The notes beneath the pieces are model-generated. The model did no database searches and was not told the DNA's origin. It worked only from the letters and a program-made list of their open reading frames with translations. Made by a program: the position numbers and the translations under genes. Positions 9,324 to 17,238 of a DNA stretch of 64,000 nucleotides are shown one piece after another. How positions within the stretch are numbered: the first letter of the stretch is position 1; the number at the start of each line of letters is the position of its first letter. This DNA is from Collinsella sp. (GTDB lineage: Bacteria; Actinomycetota; Coriobacteriia; Coriobacteriales; Coriobacteriaceae): positions 54,688 to 118,687 of the forward strand of contig JAGZQO010000003.1 of assembly GCA_018382125.1 (NCBI GenBank), given 5' to 3'.

Positions 9324-10202
9324 TTAGCGCTCAACGAACTCTTGTATTTCCGCGAGCAGGCGCTTTGCCTCCTGACGGCCCTGGATATACAGGTCGAGGA
9401 GCTTTGCCGAATCGTGCTCGACATGGCCGACCTCGACCGGCTTTTGCGGAGCGACGACCAACGCACGGCCCTCGCGCTCATACTTCCACAGGTGCATGCG
9501 CTGGATGTTGTAACGGTCGTGGCGTGTCTCGATAGCCTCGAGCAGATAGGGGTAGTCGGCATAACGCGCACGCGCGGCCGGCAAAAACTCGTAGGGCTTT
9601 TTCTCATACGAACGGTCCTGCGTGACGATGACGACCGCACGGTCGAAGCCCGCCTCCTCCAGCACGTGCTCGATGGGGACCGAATCGGCCACGCCGCCGT
9701 CGACGTATTTGTGCCCGTCAATCTCGACCGGCGGCGTCACCAGCGGCAGCGACGTCGAGGCGCGCACGGCATCGAGGTCAAGCACGGCGCTTTTGACCGG
9801 GAGATACGTGGCGGTTCCAAAGAGCATGTCCGTCGCGACGGCGAACATCTCGATGGGGCTCGCGTCGAACGTCTCGCTGTCAAAGGGATCCAGGCGGTCC
9901 TGGACATCGTTGAAGATGAAGTCGTAACCCACAATGGAGCCCGTGGACGCAAACGATGCGGCGCCCATGAAGCGGCTATCGTTGCAGAAAGCCAGGTTGA
10001 TGCGGTTGGCACGGCCGATCTGGTGCGACTTGTAGTTCACGCCGTTGAGGGCGCCGGCCGATACGCCATATACCGCCGGAATCTCGACGCCGGCCTCCAT
10101 GAGAACGTCGAGCACGCCCGCAGTAAACTGCCCGCGAAAACTACCGCCCTCCAGGACGAGCGCGACCTTGCCGGCGTTCTTTGCCTTATCTTCTGCAGTC
10201 AT
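9324..10202 (-). CDS. Patatin-like phospholipase
   Basis: 292 aa. The patatin Ser-Asp dyad is visible: oxyanion loop VLEGGSFRGQF, nucleophile elbow GVSAG, and the catalytic Asp in YVDGGVADSVP. The family hydrolyses acyl esters of lipids, usually in the cytoplasm or at the inner membrane face; there is no signal peptide. AGGAGG precedes the ATG. It is monocistronic between rplM and the repeat region. The actual lipid is unknown. Confidence 0.88.
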   Translation of the reverse strand: MTAEDKAKNAGKVALVLEGGSFRGQFTAGVLDVLMEAGVEIPAVYGVSAGALNGVNYKSHQIGRANRINLAFCNDSRFMGAASFASTGSIVGYDFIFNDVQDRLDPFDSETFDASPIEMFAVATDMLFGTATYLPVKSAVLDLDAVRASTSLPLVTPPVEIDGHKYVDGGVADSVPIEHVLEEAGFDRAVVIVTQDRSYEKKPYEFLPAARARYADYPYLLEAIETRHDRYNIQRMHLWKYEREGRALVVAPQKPVEVGHVEHDSAKLLDLYIQGRQEAKRLLAEIQEFVER

Positions 10203-10299
10203 GTTGACCTCCTGCGATTGCGTTTTGGCTTTCTTCTACCCAGTTTTGGGATGGCGAGCGCGCAGGTTTTGGAGTTGAAGAGGGCGGGACGGCCGGCGG

Positions 10300-10568
10300 G
10301 AAAGCGCGTCCCGTTCTCAGAGCAAATTCCGGGTCGCATTTTCCGCTGAGCCCGCCATCTAGAAAATGCATCCCATTCCGAGCTTAGATTCCGGGATGTG
10401 CTTTCCGCTTGAGCTGCCATTGGGAAAGCATGTCCCACTCTACGGCTCGATTCCGGGTCGCAGTTTCCGCTTGAGGCGCCATCCGGAAACTACGTCCCAG
10501 TCTGAGCGCGGATACCGGGATGGACTTTCCGCCTGGGCCGCCATTGGGAAAGCGCGTCCCACTCTGCG
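10300..10568. repeat. 62-bp tandem repeat, four full copies plus a partial
   Basis: Units start at 10300, 10362, 10424 and 10486 with a partial at 10548, each exactly 62 bp and mutually similar. Every unit is itself near-palindromic: GAAAGC..GTCCC at one end mirrors GGGATG..CTTTCC in the middle. 62 is not a multiple of three, so no frame runs through. It lies between the patatin gene and ssrA. No CRISPR-like unique spacers exist. Confidence 0.85.
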
Positions 10569-10576
10569 TCACTGAG

Positions 10577-10834
10577 GCGTTTTCTTTACGTCCGCGCCCT
10601 GCATAGAGTTCGATTCTCTGCGGTTTGGGGCTTGCGTTGGTGCGGGGCATGGCAGCCGGAGCTTAATCGGCATCACATCTATATCTGGCTGAAGCTTTGC
10701 GCGGAGAATCCGCGTATTTGCTGCGCAAATACGCACCGGCTTCGGCCGCCTGCCGGCGTCCTCGCCCGCGGGCTAAAAACGCTTACGCGTTTTCTTTACG
10801 CCCGCGCCCTGCATAGAGTTCGATTCTCCGCGGT
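10577..10834. repeat. 48-bp direct repeat resembling the tmRNA T-arm
   Basis: Copies at 10577-10624 and 10787-10834 differ at two positions. Each contains GAGTTCGATTCTC, and the second shares 17 bases (to CCGCG) with the 3' T-arm of the tmRNA gene but on the opposite strand. The 162 bases between hold two palindromes (near 10710-10732 and 10778-10794). No gene is visible from 10203 to 10889. Confidence 0.7.
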
Positions 10835-10843
10835 ACGGACTGG

Positions 10844-10881
10844 AAATAAAAAGGCAGGTAGATATAAGTATCTACCTGCCT
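10844..10881 (-). terminator. Terminator of ssrA
   Basis: Perfect 13-bp stem (AGGCAGGTAGATA and complement, loop of four) followed on the minus strand by TTTTTATTT, immediately beyond the encoded CCA end of tmRNA. Confidence 0.9.
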
Positions 10882-10889
10882 GTTACTTA

Positions 10890-11253
10890 TGGTGGAGGCG
10901 CGGAGAATCGAACTCCGGTCCACGAAAGCCCCCTGATTGGCATCTCCAAGCTCAGTCGCTGGTTTAGTCTCGGACGCTTTGCGCGCAGCGACACGCTCGC
11001 GGCATCCCAACCGGTTCGGTCTTAGCCCGCGCCATACCGATTACGTGCGCGGGAGCATTCCCCTAAAATGACGTCGCGCCGGTGTCGGGGAAATCACCGG
11101 GTTGACGCGCCGCTATAAACTAAGCAGCGAGAGCCATAGGCTCAAAAGAAGAGTTGTTGTCAATTCAATTTGACGGTACCCCTGTTTAACGAGGCGAGGA
11201 GACCTCGGCTTGCTTCCTCTCTCAGGGCTATCGTGTCGAAACCAGTCGCCCCC
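10890..11253 (-). ncRNA. ssrA: Transfer-messenger RNA
   Basis: The 5' end GGGGGCGACTGGTTTCGACA is the hallmark of tmRNA. It pairs with the 3' end CGCCUCC-A-CCA to form a 7-bp acceptor stem, and GGAGTTCGATTCTCC forms the T-arm. The total is 364 nt with encoded CCA. The tag reading frame runs from about 11164 to a TAG at 11120-11122 and ends in ...NNSSFEPMALAA. tmRNA rescues stalled ribosomes and tags the product for proteolysis with SmpB. An in-frame TGA just upstream limits the resume codon to ATT or GAC, instead of the common Ala codon. Confidence 0.96.
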
Positions 11254-11492
11254 GAATGTTGGGAAAGTCTGGATGGTATCGGGTCTGCAAAAACCCGATA
11301 ACCGTCGACTTTTCAAGGAACACGCGGGGTGAACCCCGCTCGTGGATAGCTATCTTACCACGTTCTAAAGGTAGACAGCTGTTCTATGCACGAGCTGTGA
11401 AGACCCCAATGTGCGCTGCACTTCACACTTTTGCTACCGATCGCATCACGTATATTTTCGCCAAGCAAAATTGACCCGTCGAAAGGACCGTT

Positions 11493-11927
11493 ATGGATAC
11501 CAAGCAGCAACTCGTCAATGCCCTCGCAGGCCTGGGCTCAACCATTACCGAAGCTATGGATGTCATCGAAGGCTTTGTTCCCTGCGGACATCCCGCCCTC
11601 ACGGTATCGAACGCACTCGTCGCGCTGGACGCTGACGATGATGCAGCTCTCGCCCAGCAGCTTGAGACCGTCGAGGGCTTTATCGACCACGTGAGCGAAA
11701 ACCGCGGCGTGACCGCCTACCACGGCGTCGAGGTCGAGCTCGCGGGTCCCAAAGCCGATCTGCTCGCAGCAATCCGCGAGGTAGGCGCCCTTATGCAGAC
11801 CGCAGGCGTCAAGAACACCCAAGTCAACGAGTGGGTCTACCGCAGTCTGGCAGCACTCGACAGTTCCGACGAAAAGGCAGCCGAGCAGCTCGCAGAAAGT
11901 CCCGCCATTAAGGCAGCGCTTTTGTAA
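11493..11927 (+). CDS. Hypothetical helical protein
   Basis: 144 aa, acidic, with no signal peptide, membrane segment or family motif I recognise. It looks entirely alpha-helical, with Ala/Leu/Asp/Glu-rich repeats such as ALVALDADDDAALAQQLETV and SLAALDSSDEKAAEQL that may be two related helical units. GAAAGGA before the ATG supports the start. It faces the PIN toxin gene with a hairpin between. Function unknown. Confidence 0.75.
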   Translation: MDTKQQLVNALAGLGSTITEAMDVIEGFVPCGHPALTVSNALVALDADDDAALAQQLETVEGFIDHVSENRGVTAYHGVEVELAGPKADLLAAIREVGALMQTAGVKNTQVNEWVYRSLAALDSSDEKAAEQLAESPAIKAALL

Positions 11928-11936
11928 TTAAAGGAT

Positions 11937-11974
11937 GCGTGGCCTTCTGAGCGCCGACGTTCCGAAGGCCACGC
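11937..11974. terminator. Hairpin between convergent genes
   Basis: An 11-bp perfect stem (GCGTGGCCTTC and its complement) sits between two convergent gene ends. Neither side has a good U-run, so termination is likely but not certain. Confidence 0.55.
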
Positions 11975-11987
11975 AGACAGCCAGGCG

Positions 11988-12503
11988 CTATCGGGACACC
12001 CGCCCACCACGCTCGGCCAAAGCAAGAATCGGCATCATTTGACGAGGTGTCTTTGCTGCAAGATCGGCATGTTCGAGCAGCTTACGATCGTTGGTCACCA
12101 AGTAATCAACCTGGGCGCGTTTGCATGCGGCGAGTACCAAGTTGTCCTCGTAATCGCGATGGAGCGTCAGATATTTGTCTGCTAGCCACAGATCGGATGC
12201 ATCAGCGCCCACGGCCATAGCGTTTTCGGTCATATTCCGAACAAACGCCAACGTCGCATCGCCAATTGCACGGGCAGACGCCTCGTCGAGCACTCCCCCG
12301 CTGGCAAGAACGCTACGCTTCAGCTCGTGTTGGACAACGTACAGCACGTCCTTGACGATATTCACCGGAAAGAACAGCAACGCCCCCGTCTCCGTCGCCT
12401 GCCCAATAAACGCACGCGCGGCAAGCGACTCGGCATGGTCGACGCAAAACGAATCGACCCATACGTTGGCGTCCACCATTATTTTGAGGGGAGCCCCACT
12501 CAC
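11988..12503 (-). CDS. PIN-domain ribonuclease toxin (VapC-like)
   Basis: 171 aa. The N-terminal strand IMVDANVWVD gives the first PIN aspartate, then DYEDNLVLAACKRAQVDYLVTNDRKLL carries the remaining acidic cluster and the closing TND motif. PIN toxins cleave RNA with Mg2+/Mn2+. The start overlaps the antitoxin gene by 4 bases, as in toxin-antitoxin operons. It is longer than a minimal VapC (about 130 aa), which fits the PIN_3-type group. Confidence 0.85.
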   Translation of the reverse strand: MSGAPLKIMVDANVWVDSFCVDHAESLAARAFIGQATETGALLFFPVNIVKDVLYVVQHELKRSVLASGGVLDEASARAIGDATLAFVRNMTENAMAVGADASDLWLADKYLTLHRDYEDNLVLAACKRAQVDYLVTNDRKLLEHADLAAKTPRQMMPILALAERGGRVSR

Positions 12504-12853
12504 TGGATCATCCCCTTTTGGCGATAATGCTCATCCATGGCTTCGGAATAGATTGTGTCCCAACCGCGATCGTCGGATACGGGCGACACAGCGATGCCCA
12601 AGTCCGCGTAAAGCTGATCAGCCGCCGCCCAGGATGCGGCGAACGGAGTATCGTGCGCGACGGTCTGTTGCCGGTCGTCGACGGCCGCAAGCACTTCCTC
12701 GCACTGCCCGCCGCCCTGCGCGACCTTGGCCACGACCTTTTTGATGAGCTCGGGCAGTGATCTGTCCGAAAGCCGCAACGCTTCCTCCGCATGGTCCTTG
12801 ACCTGGCGATCCACGCGAACGTTCACCTGCGCCATGCCGCTAACAGCACCCAC
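12500..12853 (-). CDS. RelB/DinJ-like ribbon-helix-helix antitoxin
   Basis: 117 aa from a GTG at 12853 behind AAGGGAG, or 111 aa from the ATG at 12835, which has a poorer site. MAQVNVRVDRQVKDHAEEAL followed by SLPELIKKVVAKVA is the RHH DNA-binding fold of RelB/DinJ antitoxins. The C-terminal half should wrap the PIN toxin. Pairing of a DinJ-type antitoxin with a PIN toxin is a recognised mix-and-match. Its own promoter carries three copies of a GCTAGC palindrome, the likely autoregulatory operator. Confidence 0.82.
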   Translation of the reverse strand: MGAVSGMAQVNVRVDRQVKDHAEEALRLSDRSLPELIKKVVAKVAQGGGQCEEVLAAVDDRQQTVAHDTPFAASWAAADQLYADLGIAVSPVSDDRGWDTIYSEAMDEHYRQKGMIQ

Positions 12854-12874
12854 GTTGATCCCGCTCCCTTCAAA

Positions 12875-12913
12875 TGCTAGCACCGCTAGCAACACTATAT
12901 AGAGAAGCTAGCA
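12875..12913 (-). promoter_or_regulatory. Triple GCTAGCA operator of the toxin-antitoxin operon
   Basis: GCTAGCA occurs in three places: 12876-12882, 12885-12891 and 12907-12913. The first two are 9 bp apart centre to centre and cover the start-site region, and the third lies in the promoter spacer. RHH antitoxins bind such short tandem palindromes. Confidence 0.7.
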
Positions 12914-12922
12914 AATGGTCAA
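12894..12922 (-). promoter_or_regulatory. Promoter of the toxin-antitoxin operon
   Basis: On the minus strand TTGACC (12917-12922) and TATAGT (12894-12899) are separated by exactly 17 bases, close to the sigma-70 consensus. Transcription would start about 30 bases before the GTG start. Confidence 0.75.
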
Positions 12923-12926
12923 ATGC

Positions 12927-12972
12927 AAAAGGCCTGCGTCCGGACGACACCGATGCCGTCTGGACGCAGGCC
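12927..12972 (-). terminator. Terminator of the P1B ATPase gene
   Basis: An 11-bp perfect stem (GGCCTGCGTCC and complement) with an inner helix is followed on the minus strand by TTTT. It ends the DUF6110-ATPase transcript before the toxin-antitoxin promoter. Confidence 0.8.
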
Positions 12973-12996
12973 AGATAACGTGGGCGAACACGTCCG

Positions 12997-15072
12997 CTAG
13001 CGCAGGTAAGCCTTTGCGTTGCCCAGGCTGTAGGCGATCGTTGAGCCGTTGTGCAGCAGCGATGACGTCTGCGGGGTGATCATGCCGGTAATACCCAATG
13101 CCAACAGCGCCGAGTTGGTGAGCATCACCTTGGAATACGAACTCGTCAGACGGTCGATAAGCCCCTGGCTCATGCGGCGCAGGCGCACGATCGCGGCAAG
13201 ATCCGTATCGGTCAGGATGATGTCGGCGACCTCCTTGGCGATGTCGCTCCCGCCGCCCATGGCCAGCCCCACGTCGGCCAAACCGAGCGCCGGCGAATCG
13301 TTAACGCCGTCGCCCACCATGGCAACGTGGCGCCCCTCGCGCTTAATCCGCTCCACATAGGCGTACTTGTCCTCGGGCAGCAGCTCGGCCTTAAACTCGT
13401 CGACACCCGCCTCGCGCGCAATGCGCTCGGCCGTGCGCTCCGAGTCGCCCGTGAGCATGACCACGTGCTTAACGCCCAACGCGTGCAAGTCGGCGATGGC
13501 CTCGCGGACCCCGGGCTTAAGCGGGTCCTCGATACCGAGCACACCGACGACCGTGCCGTCGACCGCCAGGTACAGCGGCGACAGGCCCTGCATCTGGGAC
13601 TCGATTTGCTCCTTAATGTCGGACTCGAGCTGCGCGCTCTCGTCCTCAAACACAAAGTGTGCCGAGCCGATGATGGCGCGACGTCCCTCGATGGACGAAG
13701 CGATGCCGTGCGCCACAATATACTCGACAGCAGCGTGACGCTCGCGGTGCTCGAGCCCACGCTCGTGAGCAGCGTTGACCACGGCACGCGCCACCGGATG
13801 CGGGAAATGCTCCTCCAAGCAAGCGGAAAGGCGCAGGACCTCGTCCTCGCTCCAGCCATCGGTGGTGAGCACGCAGGCAAGACGTGGCTGCGCCTCGGTC
13901 AGCGTGCCGGTCTTATCAAACACAATGGTATCGGCCTTGGCAAACGACTCAAAGTACTTCGCGCCCTTGACCATAACACCCATCTTGGCAGCATCGCTCA
14001 TGGCGGTCATGACGGCGACGGAGCCCGTGAGCTTGAGTGCGCACGAGTAGTCGACCATCAGTGCCGCCGAGGTCTTGATGAGGCTACGCGTGGTGAGAGC
14101 GACAAGGCCCGCGAGCAGGAAGTTCCACGGGACGATCTTGTTGGCGAGGTCCTCCATGTGCGACTGGCCCTCGGACTTGAGCGAGTCGGCCGTCTGCACG
14201 AGCGAGACGATCGAACGGAGCTTGGTCTGAGCCGTGTTGGCGCGCACGCGCACCAAGATGCTGCCGTCTTCCACGACGGTGCCGGCGAACACGTCGTCGC
14301 CCACGCTGCGCTCGACGGCCAGCGGCTCGCCGGTCAGGGTCGCCTGGTTGACCATAGCGCTCCCCTGCTCGACAACACCGTCGATGCAAATGGACATGCC
14401 AGTGCGCACGGCGACCAAATCGCCGGGCTCGAGCTCGGTCGCGGCAACGCTTACCTCGGTGTCGCCGACAACCTTTTGCGCCTTGTCGGGCACATCGAGC
14501 AGCGAGTTGATGAGCTCGTTTTCGCTCATGGCGCGAGTGTAGTCCTCGAGCAGCTCGCCCACGTTGAGCAAGAACATTGTCTGGCCCGCGGTGTCGACAT
14601 CACGCTTGACGAACGAAATGCCGATGGCCGAAGCGTCGAGCACAGGAACGGTCAGGCGCGGCTGTGCCAGCTCATGAAGGGCAGCGCGCAAAAATGCCAT
14701 GTAACCGGCCACGACAAACACCGCACGCAGAGGCGTCGGCAAGAACCAACGGCGCGCGTAGTGGGCGCCGATAAGTGTGGCAAGATCCATGACGAGCTTG
14801 TGCTTGCGCGGCTCGAGTTGCATCACGTAGCCCGACTTGGCATCGGCGATAGCTTGAGCATCGAGCGCGCCCAAGGCATCGAGCACGCTCGCGCGGCGCG
14901 GCTCGTCGTACTCCAGCGCCATCTGGCCAATGCGGCCATACACGCGCACCTTGCGCACGCCATCGATGTCGCCGCCAAGCTTTAGAAGCGCATCGAGATC
15001 GCTCTCTGGCACAGGACCCGCCAACTGAAGGCGGGTCCTGCCAGGGATCTCGCTGATAATCGAGAATCTCAT
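12997..15072 (-). CDS. P1B-type heavy-metal translocating ATPase
   Basis: 691 aa. Motifs in order: a degenerate N-terminal HMA-like fold without CxxC (ISEIPGRTRLQL), TLTGEP actuator (247-249), phosphorylation site DKTGTLT (Asp386), the HP motif FPHPVARAV and hinge GDGVNDSPALG. The transmembrane metal motif, normally CPC, reads YSC-ALKLT (342-349). The enzyme should export a transition metal across the cytoplasmic membrane; the non-CPC motif argues against a standard Cu+ pump. The partner gene 18 bases upstream encodes a DUF6110 protein, and the two form an operon. Confidence 0.9.
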   Translation of the reverse strand: MRFSIISEIPGRTRLQLAGPVPESDLDALLKLGGDIDGVRKVRVYGRIGQMALEYDEPRRASVLDALGALDAQAIADAKSGYVMQLEPRKHKLVMDLATLIGAHYARRWFLPTPLRAVFVVAGYMAFLRAALHELAQPRLTVPVLDASAIGISFVKRDVDTAGQTMFLLNVGELLEDYTRAMSENELINSLLDVPDKAQKVVGDTEVSVAATELEPGDLVAVRTGMSICIDGVVEQGSAMVNQATLTGEPLAVERSVGDDVFAGTVVEDGSILVRVRANTAQTKLRSIVSLVQTADSLKSEGQSHMEDLANKIVPWNFLLAGLVALTTRSLIKTSAALMVDYSCALKLTGSVAVMTAMSDAAKMGVMVKGAKYFESFAKADTIVFDKTGTLTEAQPRLACVLTTDGWSEDEVLRLSACLEEHFPHPVARAVVNAAHERGLEHRERHAAVEYIVAHGIASSIEGRRAIIGSAHFVFEDESAQLESDIKEQIESQMQGLSPLYLAVDGTVVGVLGIEDPLKPGVREAIADLHALGVKHVVMLTGDSERTAERIAREAGVDEFKAELLPEDKYAYVERIKREGRHVAMVGDGVNDSPALGLADVGLAMGGGSDIAKEVADIILTDTDLAAIVRLRRMSQGLIDRLTSSYSKVMLTNSALLALGITGMITPQTSSLLHNGSTIAYSLGNAKAYLR

Positions 15073-15090
15073 AGTTTGTGCCTGGGAGCG

Positions 15091-15336
15091 CTACTCGGCT
15101 GCCTCGTCAGCAGCGGCCTCGCTCTGGGTGATGTAAGCAGCCTCGGCAACCATGTCGTCGACATTAGCCTTGGCCTGCTCGACCATGTCCTGGTAGCCGT
15201 TCTTGATGCGCATGCCGCACGCGATACCCTGCACGCAGGCATTCTTTACCGGAGCGCTGGTAAGCAGCTTGATGCCGGCCGTGCCAAGCAGAAAACCGCC
15301 ACCGACAAGCAGGGTGTTAAACGTCGACTTCTTCAT
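15091..15336 (-). CDS. DUF6110-family small membrane protein, partner of the metal ATPase
   Basis: 81 aa from the ATG at 15336 (AAGGGAG upstream). One N-terminal membrane segment (FNTLLVGGGFLLGTAGIKLL) is followed by a cytosolic amphipathic helix (MRIKNGYQDMVEQAKANVDD, then MVAEA). The layout parallels mycobacterial PacL/DUF1490 proteins, which are encoded upstream of P1B ATPases and scaffold them. That parallel is my inference from helix pattern and gene order, not a proven homology. First gene of the operon. Confidence 0.8.
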   Translation of the reverse strand: MKKSTFNTLLVGGGFLLGTAGIKLLTSAPVKNACVQGIACGMRIKNGYQDMVEQAKANVDDMVAEAAYITQSEAAADEAAE

Positions 15337-15416
15337 GTTGCTTCTCCCTTTTGCCGCACAAGCGCGGCATGGTGCCTTAGCACCCGAGTTCATTAGTTTG
15401 CTCGAGCACGCTTTGA

Positions 15417-15462
15417 GACTAGTTTAGTCGAACTATTATGGTCAACCAAAGTTAACCTTTGG
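15417..15462 (-). promoter_or_regulatory. Palindromes upstream of the DUF6110-ATPase operon
   Basis: GACTAGTTTAGTC (15417-15429), overlapping TAGTCGAACTA (15425-15435), and CCAAAG-TTAAC-CTTTGG (15446-15462) lie between the ABC gene end and DUF6110. They could be operators for a metal-sensing repressor; the last could also act as a weak terminator for the ABC gene. Confidence 0.4.
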
Positions 15463-15480
15463 AAATCTTGGTCCCCTTTC

Positions 15481-17238
15481 CTACAACTGCCAGGTAGCTG
15501 CTTCCTTTTGCAGCGCCACCATGCGAGCGAATTCTCCACCTGCCGCCTTGAGCTTCGCCGGAGTGCCCTGCTCGGCAACCACACCATCCTTGAGTACAAC
15601 GATTTTGTCGGCATTCTCCACCGTACGCATACGGTGGGCGATCACGATAACCGTCTTACCTGCAAGCAGACGGGAGAGCGCCTGCTGAACCACGGTCTCG
15701 TTCTCGACATCCAGGCTCGCCGTCGCCTCGTCCAGCAACACGATCGGCGCGTCTTTGAGCAACGCACGGGCTATAGAGATGCGCTGGCGCTCGCCGCCAG
15801 AAAGCTTGGAACCATTCTCGCCGATCATGGTGTCATACCCTTGAGGCATGCGATGCACGAATTCGTCGCAGTTGGCGGCATGTGCCGCTGCCAAGACTTC
15901 TTCGTCGGTTGCATCGCGACGGCCCAGACGGATGTTGCCCATCACCGTATCATCGAAGAGCAACACGTCCTGAAAGACAATGGCGTAGTCGCGCAGCAGC
16001 ACCTCGGGATCCACGTTCGCAACATCCACGCCACCCACGGTGACCGTGCCTTCGGTGGCATCCCAAAAGCGCGCGGCCAGGCGGCTCACCGTAGACTTAC
16101 CGGAACCCGAAGGACCGACCAGTGCCGTAACTTCGCCTTCCTTGGCGGTAAAGCTCACATCGGTAAGAACTTTCTCGCCGGCGCGGCCGTCCTCGCCCGC
16201 ACCATAGCCAAATGCCACGTGATCGAACACCACATCGTGGCCCGCGGGCTCAAATTTCTCGCTGCCCCGCGCCGCAGGCTCTTCCATGATGGAACGCATG
16301 CGCCTGGCCGATGACTCTGCGGCAAACAGCTCCGACACGAGCATAAGGGCCTGATCAAACGGCGCATAGATACGGCTCACCATAAGCAGGAAGGCAAACA
16401 TCACCAAAAAGTCGACCTGCCCGGAGGCGACCATCGCGGCACCCGTGACCAGCGTGGTGGCAATGCCCAGACGCAGGATGGCAAAGGCGGAGTTGACCAA
16501 AAGCCCGTTAGCGAGCTCGCCCTTGGTGGTCTCGCGCTCCTCGGCATCGATCACGGCGTTGAGTCCCTCAAGATAATGGGCCTCCTGGTTGGTGGCGCGG
16601 ATCTCGCGAACGCAGTCGAGCGTCTCTTGAATTGCCTCGGTAACCTTGACCTTCTCGGCACGCACGCGGTCGAACACCGGAGTCATGGGGCCGCGTGTTA
16701 GATACAGCACGGCAAAGGCCACGGGAACGCTCCAAAACGCCGCGATCGCCAGCTGCCAGCAAAAGAACAGCGACGCCACGAACACAATGGCGCTTGCGAT
16801 GATGGCACCCCAAAGCTCTCCCAGCACGTGGCTGTAGGCGTGCTCCATGGCCTGGACGTCGCCCATGATGGTCTCGGTTAAATCGGCCAGATCACGACGG
16901 CCGAAAAACGACAACGGCAGTTTGCGCAAGCGCTCGGCAATCTCCATACGCTGCTTGCCGCACTCCTCGTAAAAGATGCAGTAGGTGTAGTAATACTGCT
17001 GCCAGTTAGAGGCAAAGAGCAACACAAAAAAGACCACGAGGCCGCCCACGATCGGCAGGGCATCCGGCAGGTCGGCGCCAGTGGCGAGATGTTCGACAAA
17101 ACCGGCCATGACCAGGAATAAAAAGCCCATGCCGGCCATGGTAATAAGATTGGTGAGCGTGGTCCAGAAAATGCCGCGCTTTACGCCGGCGACGCCTTTA
17201 TCGGATAGGAAATACTTCTTTTGGAATGAGGCGAACAT
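15481..17238 (-). CDS. ABC transporter, fused membrane and ATPase domains (second half-transporter)
   Basis: 585 aa: six predicted transmembrane helices in the first 310 residues, then a nucleotide-binding domain with Walker A GPSGSGKST, signature LSGGERQRISIARALL and Walker B IVLLDEATASLD. Its ATG directly follows the stop of the preceding half-transporter, so they are surely co-translated and heterodimerise. The pair, divergent from an AraC regulator, resembles YbtPQ/IrtAB-type exporters-turned-importers of siderophores. The substrate is inferred, not seen. Confidence 0.88.
   Translation of the reverse strand: MFASFQKKYFLSDKGVAGVKRGIFWTTLTNLITMAGMGFLFLVMAGFVEHLATGADLPDALPIVGGLVVFFVLLFASNWQQYYYTYCIFYEECGKQRMEIAERLRKLPLSFFGRRDLADLTETIMGDVQAMEHAYSHVLGELWGAIIASAIVFVASLFFCWQLAIAAFWSVPVAFAVLYLTRGPMTPVFDRVRAEKVKVTEAIQETLDCVREIRATNQEAHYLEGLNAVIDAEERETTKGELANGLLVNSAFAILRLGIATTLVTGAAMVASGQVDFLVMFAFLLMVSRIYAPFDQALMLVSELFAAESSARRMRSIMEEPAARGSEKFEPAGHDVVFDHVAFGYGAGEDGRAGEKVLTDVSFTAKEGEVTALVGPSGSGKSTVSRLAARFWDATEGTVTVGGVDVANVDPEVLLRDYAIVFQDVLLFDDTVMGNIRLGRRDATDEEVLAAAHAANCDEFVHRMPQGYDTMIGENGSKLSGGERQRISIARALLKDAPIVLLDEATASLDVENETVVQQALSRLLAGKTVIVIAHRMRTVENADKIVVLKDGVVAEQGTPAKLKAAGGEFARMVALQKEAATWQL

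Noticed and set aside
10300..10568. CRISPR array
   Set aside because: Units are 62 bp with no separate unique spacers, and no cas genes are present.
13327..14985. 552-codon + strand frame
   Set aside because: Antisense shadow of the P1B ATPase, which has every catalytic motif; the shadow has no start site or family motif.
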